A stretch of 64,000 nt of DNA from Geosiphon pyriformis (GCA_016748015.1 JAAOMT010000128.1:2379426-2443425), one strand, 5' to 3'; shown: positions 24,932 through 35,475, counted from the stretch's first letter. Numbers and translations: made by a program. The notes: generated from the letters alone by a model not told the origin.

Positions 24932-25901
24932 TGTTACCAGTAGAATTTTAGCTATTAATTAGCATGAAATTACTCTTATAATTCCTATTATTAATTAGCA
25001 TATATTATTATCATTTCGATTATCACTTATTATTTAATCAAATTATCAAATATCATTACTCAATCAATAATCCGATTTGTACTCTAAAAATTAAGATGAT
25101 CAAATTACACAATACCCTGAACCATTTAACATAGTCAAAATTTGCCGAAATTAATAAAAATTCGCCGAAATAATCAATAGTTCAGTGAAATAACTTGTAA
25201 ATTTGCCAAAATGTATCTTTAGTTCCCCCAAATTGAAGAAAAAAGAAAAGTGCAAGTTCAAAGAATAGTACTACAACAAGTTGTATAAAAGAAGAGCTTC
25301 TTTCTTCAAGAAAATATATCATCTTCTCATCTTCTCATAGTATCTTATTATAGTACTTTACTTTAGAGATCTTAATTGAAACAAATCACTTTTTACAAAA
25401 TTAAATAAAAATTAAAATTCAAAAACCAAATCCTTAAATTATTACACTTGAAATTCCCTCAACACAACTAACATTTTGAAATTGATTAGCTACCAATTTC
25501 AGTAAACTGTTAGTAACTCCAGGCCTGGATAGAAAACGTTTCTCTTGACAGAATTTTATTTCTTTTATTTTTCTTTTATTTTCTTATTATAATCATTAAG
25601 GTAGCTTACAGATGAGATTCCTGTAGAAAAGTTGACTTTCACAGCAAAGTAACTACATATTTTAGTGAGCTTCCAGACGAGCAATTCCTGGAAAAGAGTT
25701 GACATTTACTACAATGTAATTACATAAAGTAACTGGCAAGAAATTGGTTATTCTACTTGTAAGCCCAGCAGTTCAAATTATAGGAGATAATTTGAAGATA
25801 AATTCAATTACTGGAGGTCCAACTACTTCCTGAAAACGTGAATTCACAGCAAATCAACATTAACAACATTCAAGAAAAGAGACCAAAAACTTCCAGTAAC
25901 A
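24932..25901 (+). repeat. 5' LTR of element B
   Basis: Starts TGTTACCAGTAG and ends TTCCAGTAACA. U3 carries the TTCGCCGAA-like array (25139-25230). The TATA-like GTTGTATAAAAG lies near 25280, followed by AAGAGCTTCTTTCTTC. The distal part (25500-25800) contains the same words as the type-B solo LTR and the C LTRs (CAGTAAACTGTTAGT, GTTGACTTTCACAGC), so B and C are sister families. Confidence 0.9.
25139..25230 (+). promoter_or_regulatory. Array of TTCGCCGAAA-like boxes in U3 of the B LTR
   Basis: Imperfect copies of a 9-base near-palindrome, TTCG-C-CGAA, spaced about 20-25 bases, are followed by a TATA-like box 50-60 bases downstream. The same array is at 20405-20575, 34022-34120, 37134-37245 and 45349-45455. 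Between copies the boxes vary mainly at their CpG positions (TTTGCC, CGCCAAA, CACCGAA). Likely binding sites for a host factor controlling transcription from the LTR, by inference. Confidence 0.55.
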
Positions 25902-25903
25902 TT

Positions 25904-25919
25904 TGGTGCTCTCTCATGG
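25904..25919 (+). promoter_or_regulatory. Primer-binding site of element B
   Basis: TGGTGCTCTCTCATGG starts two bases after the LTR. The complement of its first bases would pair with a tRNA 3' end of the form GAGAGCACCA. The same site follows the C LTR (38317) and the A-IV LTR (54681), and in decayed form 7634 and 48370. I cannot name the tRNA. Confidence 0.65.
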
Positions 25920-25949
25920 AAATAACACAGCAACAACAAATTCAAAGTA

Positions 25950-27718
25950 GTGACCACATCAGACACAGCAACTCTAGAGTATTATCAGTCAATTTACACC
26001 CACTGTAAGCAAAGATTCAACATCCCAGATGGAATTGAAGCTGTCAAAAAATCAGTATACCAATATATTAAAAACCGCATCAACAATTATCTTCTTGGAA
26101 ATTACAATATCTCAGAAGTTAAAAGCAATCTTTACAATAATTTAGTGCATTATTCACAATTGGAAACAGAAGACCTGAACAGTCAAACACTTGCCACTTA
26201 CTTTCAAGAACTTAATTTTAACATTATTAAGTACTGTGAAGAAACATATCTAGTACAATCTCAATACTCTATTGACTTTGAATCAGAAACAGAAACAAGC
26301 AACAAAGACAAACAAAAAGTGAAACAATACTCAAGAACCACCCCAAACACTCCAATACTATCAAAGACAACTGCTAAATACTTGCAAACACCTGAACAAA
26401 GAACCAGTATCAAATTACCACTTTCTATTACACCATTTCCAATTTTACTTGTTCAACCACAAACACCAAATTCACCACTTAACCATTTTTCTAGACCAGA
26501 AGATTTTCAGTCACCTAGAAATTTTACTCAACAGCAGAAACCAATATCAACTAGCACCAATATTATTGAGTACTTACAGGAGAATAAAAGTAACCATTCA
26601 GAAAACTTAGAAAGTAAAAAAACTGAATCAGAACAAAAAGAAACTATAAAAAATGAAGAAGAAATGACAACTGCTTATATTGCAAAGATTCCAGAATTTA
26701 CTAGTAAAGACAACAATACCAGTCTCCAAGAATGGCTGGACAAAGTTCAAAAAGCGGGAGATGCAAATGGTTGGATTGCAGCAAGAATGCTTAAAGCAAT
26801 TCCATACTTTCTCCAAGGAACTGCAAGAAAATAGTTTGAAAACTTAGAAGAACCATTTAAAAACTGGCAAACATTCAATGCTTTTTTACAACAATTCACT
26901 GACAACAACACTTCTATTATTCTCTGCAATCAATTTTGCAATATCAAACAAGAAACATTTAAAACTGTTATGACTTATCTGGAGAGATTCAACAAACTTC
27001 TTCGATGAATTTGACAATTGAAAACCAATGACTACTACTCCAATGCTCAGATTCTGGATCAGTTTATAGCAGGATTGAAAGACAAATTGATTAAAAAAGT
27101 CCACCCACATGCACCAGCAGACTTAGCAACTGCCATTAGACATGCAAAGAACTATGAAATGGCTATAGAAGAAGCAAACCACACCAAACTTGTCAACCTA
27201 GCTATTAGAAAAACCAGCTCAACACCTAAAGAAAAAATAGACCAACTCACAAAAAAGGTTGAAAACTATTTCACCAACCAACAACAACAACAGCAGCAAC
27301 CACAAAGATATCAACCACCACAACAACAAAACCAAAACAACTTTGGATCACCATCCAACAACCAACCTCAAAATTGCCATTACTGTGGAATTTCAGAACA
27401 TTGGAAATAAAATTGCAGAAAATTGCAAAAAAACCAACAAAACAGGAGTAATCAACGTTACTCTTCACCACAACAATCTTATTACCAATCTTTACTGCCA
27501 ACTTATTATTTACTAAGACCACAAAATCAAAACAGTTATTATCAACCAGCTCCACAACCAATGCAGCAACAATATTAGCAACCTTTACCAATTCAGCAAT
27601 ATCAGACACTATCCACTCAACAATATTAAGTACCAGCCAGAAGATTGGTTCAACATAACCAATTCACACCTCAGAATCAATTCAGTAGTAATAACAGTAG
27701 AATCAACCCAAATAACTA
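25950..27718 (+). pseudogene. gag of element B
   Basis: Open to 26834. The N-terminal domain (about 25980-26300) matches that of C and, more distantly, A-IV (motif Y-I-x-x-x-I-N-x-Y-L-L-G). A Pro/Thr-rich linker follows. The core begins TAYIAKIPEFTSKD (26667) and includes DANGWIAARMLKAIPYFL, ending at a TAG where C has Trp. After further stops the frame continues LDQFIAGLKDKLIKKV and a Gln-rich region to the zinc knuckle CHYCGISEHWK-stop-NC (27373-27415). The frame has no ATG at its 5' end; the nearest ATG (25916) is in another frame. Stops correspond to Trp, Arg or Gln codons of C changed by transitions. Confidence 0.85.
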
Positions 27719-27719
27719 G

Positions 27720-28320
27720 TTGGTTCCCCAAAATTCTGGTCAGCAAAGACCCAATCACTATTACACTCAACCCAGTTATCTTACAATACCTGAAGGATCG
27801 GATTTTCAACAAACTGCACTTTTTGAAGGTGAAGCTGCAGCACTAAAATCAAACCCTTCCAACAATACTATTCCACCAGCTCAAATTGCCCAAAATGCCA
27901 ACCTCTCAGATATATTTCTATTCGAATTTGAAGCAAATAAATTACCATTCTTGCTTAGTAATGCAGCAGCTAATAAACAAAAAGCTATTACTGCCATGTA
28001 CACTGAAGCTACAGTAGAAGGAAAGCCTATTCAATTAATTCTAGACAGTAGATTAGCTAGAAGTATTATCACCTACCAGTTAATATAACAGCTTCAAAGA
28101 ACTGTTGACAGACCAGCCCAAACTGTAATTGTTATAGCAAATGGTATAAAAAAGACACCAGTAGAAGAAATTGACAATTTCCCATTCACCATTGATGAAA
28201 TCACCATTCCAGTCAAAGTTCTAATCATGGATGCACTCCAATACCAAGCTTTGATTGGAAATAATTGGCTTCTTAAGGCCAATGCAAACTTAGACTGGGA
28301 AACTTAAGAACTAAAAATCT
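27720..28320 (+). pseudogene. Aspartic protease of element B
   Basis: Open frame 27720-28088, then continuing through stops. The active site reads LILDSRLARSIIT (about 28038), so Asp-Ser-Gly has become Asp-Ser-Arg. The downstream retropepsin segment PVKVLIMDALQYQALIGNNW is intact (28210-28265). The equivalent in C (40099-40731) is Asp-Ser-Glu. Both changes are single G->A events in the Gly codon. Confidence 0.75.
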
Positions 28321-28544
28321 CATACCAAGGACAATACACCATAGTACTTGCTACTTGTGGTACTTTCAACAAACAATCAGAAAAAGCCCCAGTATTTGAA
28401 TTTGAAGAGGAGAAAGAGATGCCACTCACTGAAACCTACATGGCTCTTGGATCAACATCCAATTGGGCTGAGGAAACAGAACAAGAGATTTTTGAAGAAT
28501 TAAGAGGATAGAAGAAAGTTAGATATTCCATACCAGAACCACAA

Positions 28545-28840
28545 AAAGAACCACCATACATTCCACTAAAATGCAAAGATTGCAAAAAGAAGCTTTCATC
28601 TATGGGAGCCTGTATTTCCCCAGAAAAGGAATATGAAACTCATACCTGTTACTTTTGTAAAGCATGTCATAGAGAATGATTTGGATCCCCAAAAAAAAGT
28701 GGAAAATGGGACAACACACCTTGCTTCATATGTGGAGATATATTATCAGAAAAATACAACTGGATTGATGTTGCAATAAGAGGAGAAGTATGTGATCAGA
28801 CCTGTCAATACACTCTATCAATCTCGGAAAAAGTCAGAAA
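28545..28840 (+). pseudogene. Cysteine-rich (putative zinc-binding) segment 1 of element B
   Basis: Reads PYIPLKCKDCKKKLSSMGAC, then HTCYFCKACHRE, stop (TGA), FGSPK, TPCFICGDIL, EVCDQTCQ. Cysteine spacing: C-x2-C-x8-C, C-x2-C-x2-C-H, C-x2-C, C-x3-C. The segment lies between protease and dUTPase in the same frame and is conserved with A-III (21240-21440). It then leads to an alpha-rich stretch (28860-29120) and the second cluster ECIMPCNNKWCSEC. Absent from C. Confidence 0.65.
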
Positions 28841-28910
28841 AAGAACACCATTTAATGCAGCATACAACAGTGCTCTTAATAAACTTTACCACTACCCTTA
28901 TGATGCTGAA

Positions 28911-29723
28911 ATGATCTTTGATTTAACAATGACTTTAATTAATGGAGCCACACAGGAAGATGTCCACCAAATAAAAGAAGCTAAGTACATTGAATACACA
29001 ATAGAATTAGCTGGATTCAACTATGAAGATAAGGTAAAAACATACCACCAAATTGCAAGCCACACATATCCAACACAAAAAGCTCAGATTCAACAATTAA
29101 AGCAAATGAACATTCAATTATATGAAGAATGCATCATGCCTTGTAATAACAAATGGTGTTCAGAATGCTATGCTCTTAGCATTCCTCTGCTCAATGAAAA
29201 TGACCAGGAAGAAATCGAATTTGGGAATCCTAAAACAAAGAAAGAAATCACAATAACACCAATCTATCTTATTGAAAACCAGTTTGCCATACAACTCAAA
29301 TACTTTGACAACAATGAACAAGGAATAAAATCAGAAAAAGCCCATAAAATTGATGCAGAATATGATCTCAGATATCCTGGCAAAAACACTTTGGTTCTTC
29401 AACCAAAATCTTTGACAAAAATCAATCTCAGGATTGCTCTTAAGATTCCACCTGAAGCAATGGTTCAAATTGCATTCAGATTATCATTGGCAAGCAAAGG
29501 AATCAATGTTAGAGGAGGAATTATAGATGCAAGATATACAAGAGACATTACTATTATGTTGCAGAATGAAACAGACAAACCATTCGAGATTGAACATGCT
29601 GAAAAGATTGCCCAAGCAATTTATCTACCCCTAATCAACATTTTGGGTTTACAATCAGTGAAGAACAGAGAACAATTGGGAAAAAGTGAAAAAGGAACTC
29701 AAAGTTTTGGTTTAACTAGATAA
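28911..29723 (+). pseudogene. dUTPase-like domain with upstream helical segment and cysteine cluster 2, element B
   Basis: A 270-codon uninterrupted frame. Residues about 1-75 are a helical segment. Residues 72-86 hold C-x3-C-x4-C-x2-C. The C-terminal 130 residues form the dUTPase-like domain. Motif 1: AEYDLRYPGKN. Motif 2: FRLSLASKGI. Motif 3: GGIIDARYTRDI, with catalytic Asp and Tyr kept. Motif 4: EKIAQAIYLP. Motif 5: KGTQSFGLTR. Motif 2 normally has Ser-Ser or Ser-Gly rather than Leu-Ser, and motif 5 normally ends G-S-T-G, so activity is uncertain even though the fold looks whole. In this polyprotein position it would act during reverse transcription to limit uracil incorporation. Confidence 0.8.
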
Positions 29724-29729
29724 TTTACA

Positions 29730-30130
29730 GTGCCAGTAAATATAGCTCTCAATACACAGAATGAATTTTACCAGATTCTTCAACTTCCTCAACCAATTAC
29801 CATTTCATCCTTTGGAAAACATCACGAAATTTACACTTGCTCAAAACCCACCACTACCCAACAAATCTTTAAATCCAATGAACAAATTTGTTTGAAGCAT
29901 GAAATCTCAATTCCAAACGTTTATATTTCCAAAGAAATGAAAAAATTTTGAATTACATTCTAAAACCCCAATAATTATCCTATTGTCTTATTAAATAAAT
30001 TAGAAATTGGAATCATACATAGTAACATCTTTCAAGATGAAAACCCTCAAATTGTCTCTAATTTCATCGAAATTATAAGACATACTCTGTTTCCAAATCC
30101 AAACATCATTTCTAATACTGAAAACTACCA
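29730..30130 (+). pseudogene. Linker between dUTPase-like domain and RT, element B
   Basis: Begins PVNIALNTQNEFYQILQLPQ and continues EISIPNVYISKEM, then after a TGA the segment YPIVLLNKLEIGIIHSNIF. C keeps the same segments at 41050-41400 with fewer breaks, and A-III a shorter version. No family recognised; conserved between families, so probably a structural part of the polyprotein. Confidence 0.5.
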
Positions 30131-30134
30131 CTTT

Positions 30135-31070
30135 TTGAAAGAAAAACTCTCTCAAATCAACATGGGTCCCTTAGAATCCCAACAACAAAGACAATTAAAA
30201 CAGCTAATAGCTGAATTTGCAGATATCTTTGCAAAGAACAACAATGATCTTGGAAAAACTGATATTGTTCAACATCAGATTCACACAAGAGATGCTTCAC
30301 CAAAAAAACAACAAGCTTATCGAGTGCCACCTGCCAGCCACCAATTCATTAGAGAAGAGATTCAAAGAATGCTCAATAATGGATTGATTCAACCATTAAG
30401 AAGTTCTTAGGCCTCATCAGTAGTTTTAGTTAAAAAGAAAAACGGAAAAATCAGATTTTGTGTTGATTATAGACAACTGAATAGTGTTATAATTAGAGAT
30501 GCCTACCCTCTTCCAAGAATTAATAACATGCTAAATGCTCTAGGAAAAGCCAAGTTCTTCTCAACTTTAGACTTAGAAAGTGGATACTGGCAAGTTAAAA
30601 TGGACCCAAAAGATAGACCCAAAATAGCATTCACCACTCAAAGAGAAAACTATGAGTTCAATGTTATGCCTTTTGAATTCTGCAATGCACCAGCAACATT
30701 CTAACAACTCATGGATGTTGTATATGAAGGGCTCTTATGGCAATTAGTAGTTGTCTATTTTGATGACACTAATATATACTCACCAAGCTTTGAAGCCCAT
30801 CTTATTCACCTGTGAGAAGTTTTTCAATGATTATAGAAAGCAGGATTAAAATTGAACATTAAAAAATATCACTTTGAAAAAACAAGCTTAATCTTTCTTG
30901 GACACATTGTTAGAAAAAATGGAGTCAAACCAAACCCTGGAACAATCAGTGCTGTCAAAAACTTCTAAACTCCCAAAAATACCACAAAACTACGAGAATT
31001 TGTAGAATTAGCCTCTTACTATTGAAAATTCATCAAAAGATTCTCAGAAATTGCCAAACCATTCAATTAT
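30135..31070 (+). pseudogene. Reverse transcriptase of element B
   Basis: RT begins with LSQINMGPLESQQQRQLKQL. The body keeps VLVKKKNGKIRFCVDYRQLN (about 30427), LDLESGYWQVKMDPKDR (about 30568), FNVMPFEFCNAPATF (about 30657) and the catalytic box YFDD (about 30757). Stops at TAG/TGA/TAA positions (for example after LRSS, PATF, HL, FQ) correspond to Trp, Gln or Arg in related elements. The connection domain KAGLKLNIKKYHFEKTSLIF follows. Active-site aspartates are present, but the stops kill it. Confidence 0.88.
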
Positions 31071-31540
31071 CTCACCAACAAAATGTACCATACAAATGGA
31101 TGAAAAAACAACAAAATGCTTTTGAAACTCTCAAAACAAGATTGACAACAGCCCCAGTTCTTGCTTACCCAGACTTTAACAAATGGTTTCAACTAGCTAC
31201 TAATGCTTTATACATAGCATTTGGTGCCATCCTATTACAATTGGATGAAAATGACCAGGAACAAGTCATTGTCTATGTCAGCAGAACACTCAAGCCAACA
31301 GAACTCAAATATGGCTCAACAGAACTTGAAGCTGCCACAGTCATTTGGGCTCTTAAACACTTTCAACAATACCTAAAAAATGGAAAAGAATTTGACATCA
31401 TAACTGACAATATTGGCCTCAAATGGCTCAATAAAAAGAAAACTGAACAAAGTGCCAAATTACAAATACATTGTATACCACAAACCAGGAAAACTACACA
31501 CCAATGTTGATAGTCTCTTAAGAATAAGACAAGATTAACA
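31022..31540 (+). pseudogene. RNase H of element B (frameshifted)
   Basis: A deletion near 31075 moves the frame relative to RT, and a second one near 31455 removes about ten codons present in C (TRWTRFLANY region). The domain keeps AFGAILLQLDENDQEQVIVY, TELEAA and DIITDNIGLKWLN. The first catalytic Asp is Asn (LATNALY instead of LATDASY in C), again G->A. The gene ends with RIRQD-stop near 31537. Confidence 0.8.
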
Positions 31541-31581
31541 CTACCAACAATTCCACTATAACTTACCATTATCAACAAAAC

Positions 31582-32961
31582 AACAATAGATCTCAGAAAT
31601 TACAACAATCTTAAAAACTATTTGGAGACTCTTACTATGCCAAAAAATTGGTCTCCAAGTGAAAAACATCGTTTACAACACCAATTCAAACAATATTTCA
31701 TACACCACAACAAAATTTATTATAAAAATTGCAAAAACCCAAACCAACTACTTAGATTAATACAGAAAAATAAAAAAGAAACAATCTTATACAACATGCA
31801 CACAGATCCTTTTTCAACACACTTGGGAAGAGATGGAACAATTCAAAGAACTCTTGAACATTATTTTTGGCCTCACATGCAAAAAGACATTCGACAATAT
31901 ATAGAATCTTATAATAGTTGTCAAAAAAGAGAAGGAACTCACCTCACAGAACCATTAAATCCAATCAAAGTTGGACAACCTTTTGACAGAGTTGGAATTG
32001 ATTTAGTCGGACCATTACCTATCACAACTCAAGGAAATTATTATATTGCAGTTGCAGTAGATTATCTCACCAAATGGCCTGAAGCTAGAGCCATCCAAAG
32101 AGCAGATGCAAAATCAGTAGCAAATTTCATCTATGAAGACATTATTTGTAGACATGGATGCTCAATTGAACTCTTATCTGATCAAGAAACACATTTTGTG
32201 AACAACTTGATACAAAAAATTTGTGAATGATTCAATGTTAAAAAACTTCTATCATCACCTTATCACCCTTAAACAAATAGACTTGTAAAACATTTTAACA
32301 GAACATTGTGTGAATCTTTAGCCAAAGTCTCAACAGACTTTGAGCAAGAATGGAATATCTTTATTCCATCAATGTTACTAGCATACAGAACACTAAAACA
32401 AGATACTATGAAACACACACTATTTGATTTAACTTATGGAAGGACAGCAACATTACCAATTAATTTCACAGTGGAAACATACCCTGTGCAACCAATTAAT
32501 TTCAAAAAACACTCTAAAGAAGGGCTTACACTCTTCTTAGTATACTGGAAGGAAAAAGAAAGATAGCAACAACTCATATTGAACATTCCCAAGCTCAACA
32601 AAAAGAAAAACATGACAACAAATTACCACCCATAACTAACGAATTTAAAGTTGGAAATAAAGTTTTTTTACACAGAACTAAGACTGAAAAACAATGGAGT
32701 AGAAAATTTGAAAACAAATGGAATGGACTATTTTATATTCACGAAATTCTAGGCAATAGATCATATAAATTAAGACTTGATGACAAAGTACTAGCAAAAG
32801 TTGCACATGGAGATAAATTGAAACACTATTATTCCAGAAACAATTCTGAACCATTAATTCCACAAATTGGTACACATTCCCCTTTAGTTAATCTTGAAGG
32901 TATTTCCCGAAATTTAGAACCAATAATTATAATAGAACAATACCCAAACTTAAATACTTAA
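31582..32961 (+). pseudogene. Integrase of element B
   Basis: Begins at a codon that is ATA in B and ATG in C (42937). The open frame 31622-32230 holds the HHCC zinc domain (HTDPFSTHLGRD.. SYNSCQKRE; one Cys changed to Ser-like context) and the core FDRVGIDLVGPLP with the first Asp. The second Asp follows in LLSDQETHFVN. After a TGA the third catalytic residue is Lys (NRLVKHFN) where C has Glu. The C-terminal part reaches LEPIIIIEQYPNLNT-stop (32961). Only the Glu is lost, by GAA->AAA. Confidence 0.88.
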
Positions 32962-33130
32962 TTTAATATATCCTTACAATAATCTTTTTTATATAACCCA
33001 CATAACATAAATCAAAAATAGTAAATAATTACAAAGAAATATTTAAACCCAAAAACAAATAAAAATCCTATACCCAAAAATAATCTTCTTTATTCTTTTC
33101 AAACTTTGTTATTAATTAGTCATTTTATCA

Positions 33131-33837
33131 TGATTATTCTTCGAAATATTCAACAAATATCCCAAAAATTAATGTTAGCTTTGAAAACACTTTCTGACTT
33201 GTCCATAATAATTAATAGAAGTTAAATTAATTACATTTAGAAAGAAACCACAGCCCCAATAGTAAATAATTCTCAGAACTATCACCCTTATAGAAGAAAA
33301 ACAAGAGGTCACTCTGAAAATAGGTTACCAGAACTTTTGAAGCAAGCACTAAAAGAAAACCTTTTAATTGCTTCTATTGACATTCCACTAAATGCCACAA
33401 TGCAACAAAAACTTCTACTATTCCTTAATAGACAGAACAATAAACATACCCTTATATATAGATATTTTCATATTGGAAATACACTTTATGAACAAAAACT
33501 GGAACTTGAAGCAACCAATATCACTCCTGAGGCTATACAAAAACAAATTCACAATGAATTCAAAACAGCAGCTGGACCAACAAACACTTGCTATAAACTT
33601 AGAGCAGTATTTAGACTCTATGATTTATTCAACACTTGTGAAAACGTCCTACAAAATCCAATACTCTATCCAATGAAGATTCAATACATTGGAAAACTCA
33701 CAGAACTGAAATTTCAACAATTTTCAGACCAGATCACTTCAATTATCTTGAACCACTATCTTAATATTACAGATAGTGCTTGGACTTTGATGGAGCTCAG
33801 TCTTGAGAAGGAGATTATGTTACCAGTAGAATTTTAG
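33131..33837 (+). pseudogene. ORF3 of element B, downstream of integrase
   Basis: About 235 codons. Starts MIILRNIQQISQKLMLALKT; two stops lie in the first 40 codons, then the frame is open from 33337. Recognisable shared segments with C: YRYFHIG.TLYE.KLEL, LRA..RLYDLF.TCEN.LQNPI, IQYIGKLTELKFQQFSDQI. The frame includes the polypurine tract and ends 20 bases inside the 3' LTR (MLPVEF-stop). No signal peptide or transmembrane segment. Family unknown. Confidence 0.7.
33801..33817 (+). promoter_or_regulatory. Polypurine tract of element B
   Basis: TCTTGAGAAGGAGATTA immediately precedes the 3' LTR (TGTTACC at 33818). Element C has TCTTGAAGAGGAGGTTA at the same place (45111-45127). It would prime plus-strand DNA synthesis. 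Confidence 0.6.
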
Positions 33838-34803
33838 CTATTAATTAGCATGAAATTACCCTTATAATTCCTATTATTAATTAACATACATTATTATTAT
33901 TTCAATTATCACTTATTATTTAATCAAATTATCAAATATCATTACTCAATCAATAATCCGATTTGTACTCTAAAAATTAAGATGATCAAATTACACAATA
34001 CCCTAAACCATTTAGCATAGTCAAAATTTGCCGAAATTAATGAAAATTTGCCGAAATAATCAATAGTTCAGTGAAATAACTTGTAAATTCGCCGAAATGT
34101 ATCTTTAGTTCATCCAAATTAAAGAAAAGAGAAAAGTGCAAGTTCAAAGAATAGTACTACAACAAGTTGTATAAAAGAAGAGCTTCTTTCTTCAAGAAAA
34201 TATATCATCTTTTCATCTTCTCATAGTATCTTACAATAGTATCTTACTTTAGATATCTTAATTGAAACAAATCATCTTTTACAAAATTAAATAAAAATTA
34301 AATATTCGAAAACCAAATTCTTAAATTATTACACTTGAAATTCCCTCAACACAAACTAACGTTTTGAAATTGATTAGCTACCAATTTCAATAAACTGTTA
34401 GTAACTTCAGGCCTGGATAGAAAACGTTTCCCTTGACAGAATTCTATTTATTTTACATTTCTTTTATTTTTCTTTTATTTTTTTATTATTACAATCATTA
34501 GGGTAGCCTACAGACGAGATTTCTGTAGAAGAGTTGACTTTTACAGCAAAGTAACTACACATTTTAATGAGCTTCCAGACGAGCAATTCCTGGGAAAGAG
34601 TTGATGTTTACTACAACATAACTATATAAAGTAACTGGCAAGGAATTGGCCATTCCACTTATAAGCCCAGTAGTTCAAATTATAGAAGATAATTTGAAGA
34701 TAAATTCAGTTACTAGAGGTCCAACTACTTCCTGGAAATGTGAATTCACAGCAAATCAACATTAACAACATTCAAGAAAAAAGACCAAAAACCTCCAGTA
34801 ACA
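33818..34803 (+). repeat. 3' LTR of element B
   Basis: Starts TGTTACCAGTAG and ends CTCCAGTAACA. Highly similar to 24932-25901; the differences I can see over the first 330 positions (about fifteen) are almost all C/T or G/A. Contains the TTCGCCGAA-like array (34022-34120) and TATA-like GTATAAAAG (about 34170). Confidence 0.9.
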
Positions 34804-35475
34804 ACAACAAAAGCAATAATGAACAATAGAAATATCAGACCATATTCACACTTTAGCTCAACAATTGTTTTAGGCTTTAAGTCAACAGCAAAAAAACATG
34901 GAAATTATTATTAACAATCAAACAATCTGTTATTGAAACACCAAACAAAAAAAAAAGGTACATCATACCAGTAACCACAAAAACAATTAATAAATTAGTC
35001 AGATAAAATAGTAAAGAAAGTAAAAAACACTTTTAGAAAAATAACCATTATGGGTTCAACAGAAGAACTGATGAAGAAAAATTAGAACCAATGGTTAGAC
35101 CAACTTCCAATACCATACTGCTACTATCAATTGGGACAAAAAGTAGATATTCAGAAATTATATCTTAACAAATCTAAAAGAATCTTCAATCAAGAAATAG
35201 TCCAAAACATTGAAGACATTATTAGAAAGAAAACAAACTTAACATTACATATCAAGACTATTTATCAACTACTGACTATATTTAAAAACTACCCAGAAGT
35301 ATTGTTACACTCTGACATAGAAACAATAACCATCAACCAATAGGGAAGAATGAACAACTCACAAATTGAAGAAATAAAGAGTAGGGTGAAACAGACACTA
35401 CTTGAAAAAGAAGTATTTGACATAATTCAAAATAAAAATTTCAACAGAGCTCAATATTAAAAAAAGAGAAGATAA
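34804..35475 (+). pseudogene. ORF3 remnant of element A-II
   Basis: Type-A ORF3, starting just downstream of where integrase should end. It carries KLYLNKSKRIFNQEIVQNI then EDIIRKKTNLTLHIKTIYQL (35150-35270) and, after a TAG, MNNSQIEEIKSRVKQTLLEK (about 35350). It is the best-preserved type-A ORF3. Its 5' side abuts the B 3' LTR, so gag and pol of A-II are missing. A segment I-T-I-N-Q-x-x-x-M..Q-I aligns with IQYIGKLTELKFQQF of the B and C ORF3. Confidence 0.65.

Larger units (their letters stand above)
24932..34803 (+). mobile_element. Ty3/gypsy element B, full-length but degraded
   Basis: LTRs lie at 24932-25901 and 33818-34803, with PBS, gag, protease, cysteine-rich region, dUTPase-like domain, RT, RNase H, integrase, ORF3 and PPT in order. 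Gag through RT stays in one frame, broken only by stops. Two small deletions shift frame in RNase H (about 31075 and 31460). The flanks differ completely: GCGG with - strand A-III gag on the left, ACAA with + strand A-II ORF3 on the right. B therefore has no target duplication and probably formed by recombination between two B insertions. The two LTRs differ mainly by transitions. Confidence 0.9.

Noticed and set aside
27259-27609. Two frames overlapping the gag zinc-knuckle region of B
   Set aside because: Alternative-frame products of the CAA-rich gag tail; the true frame is shown by the knuckle.
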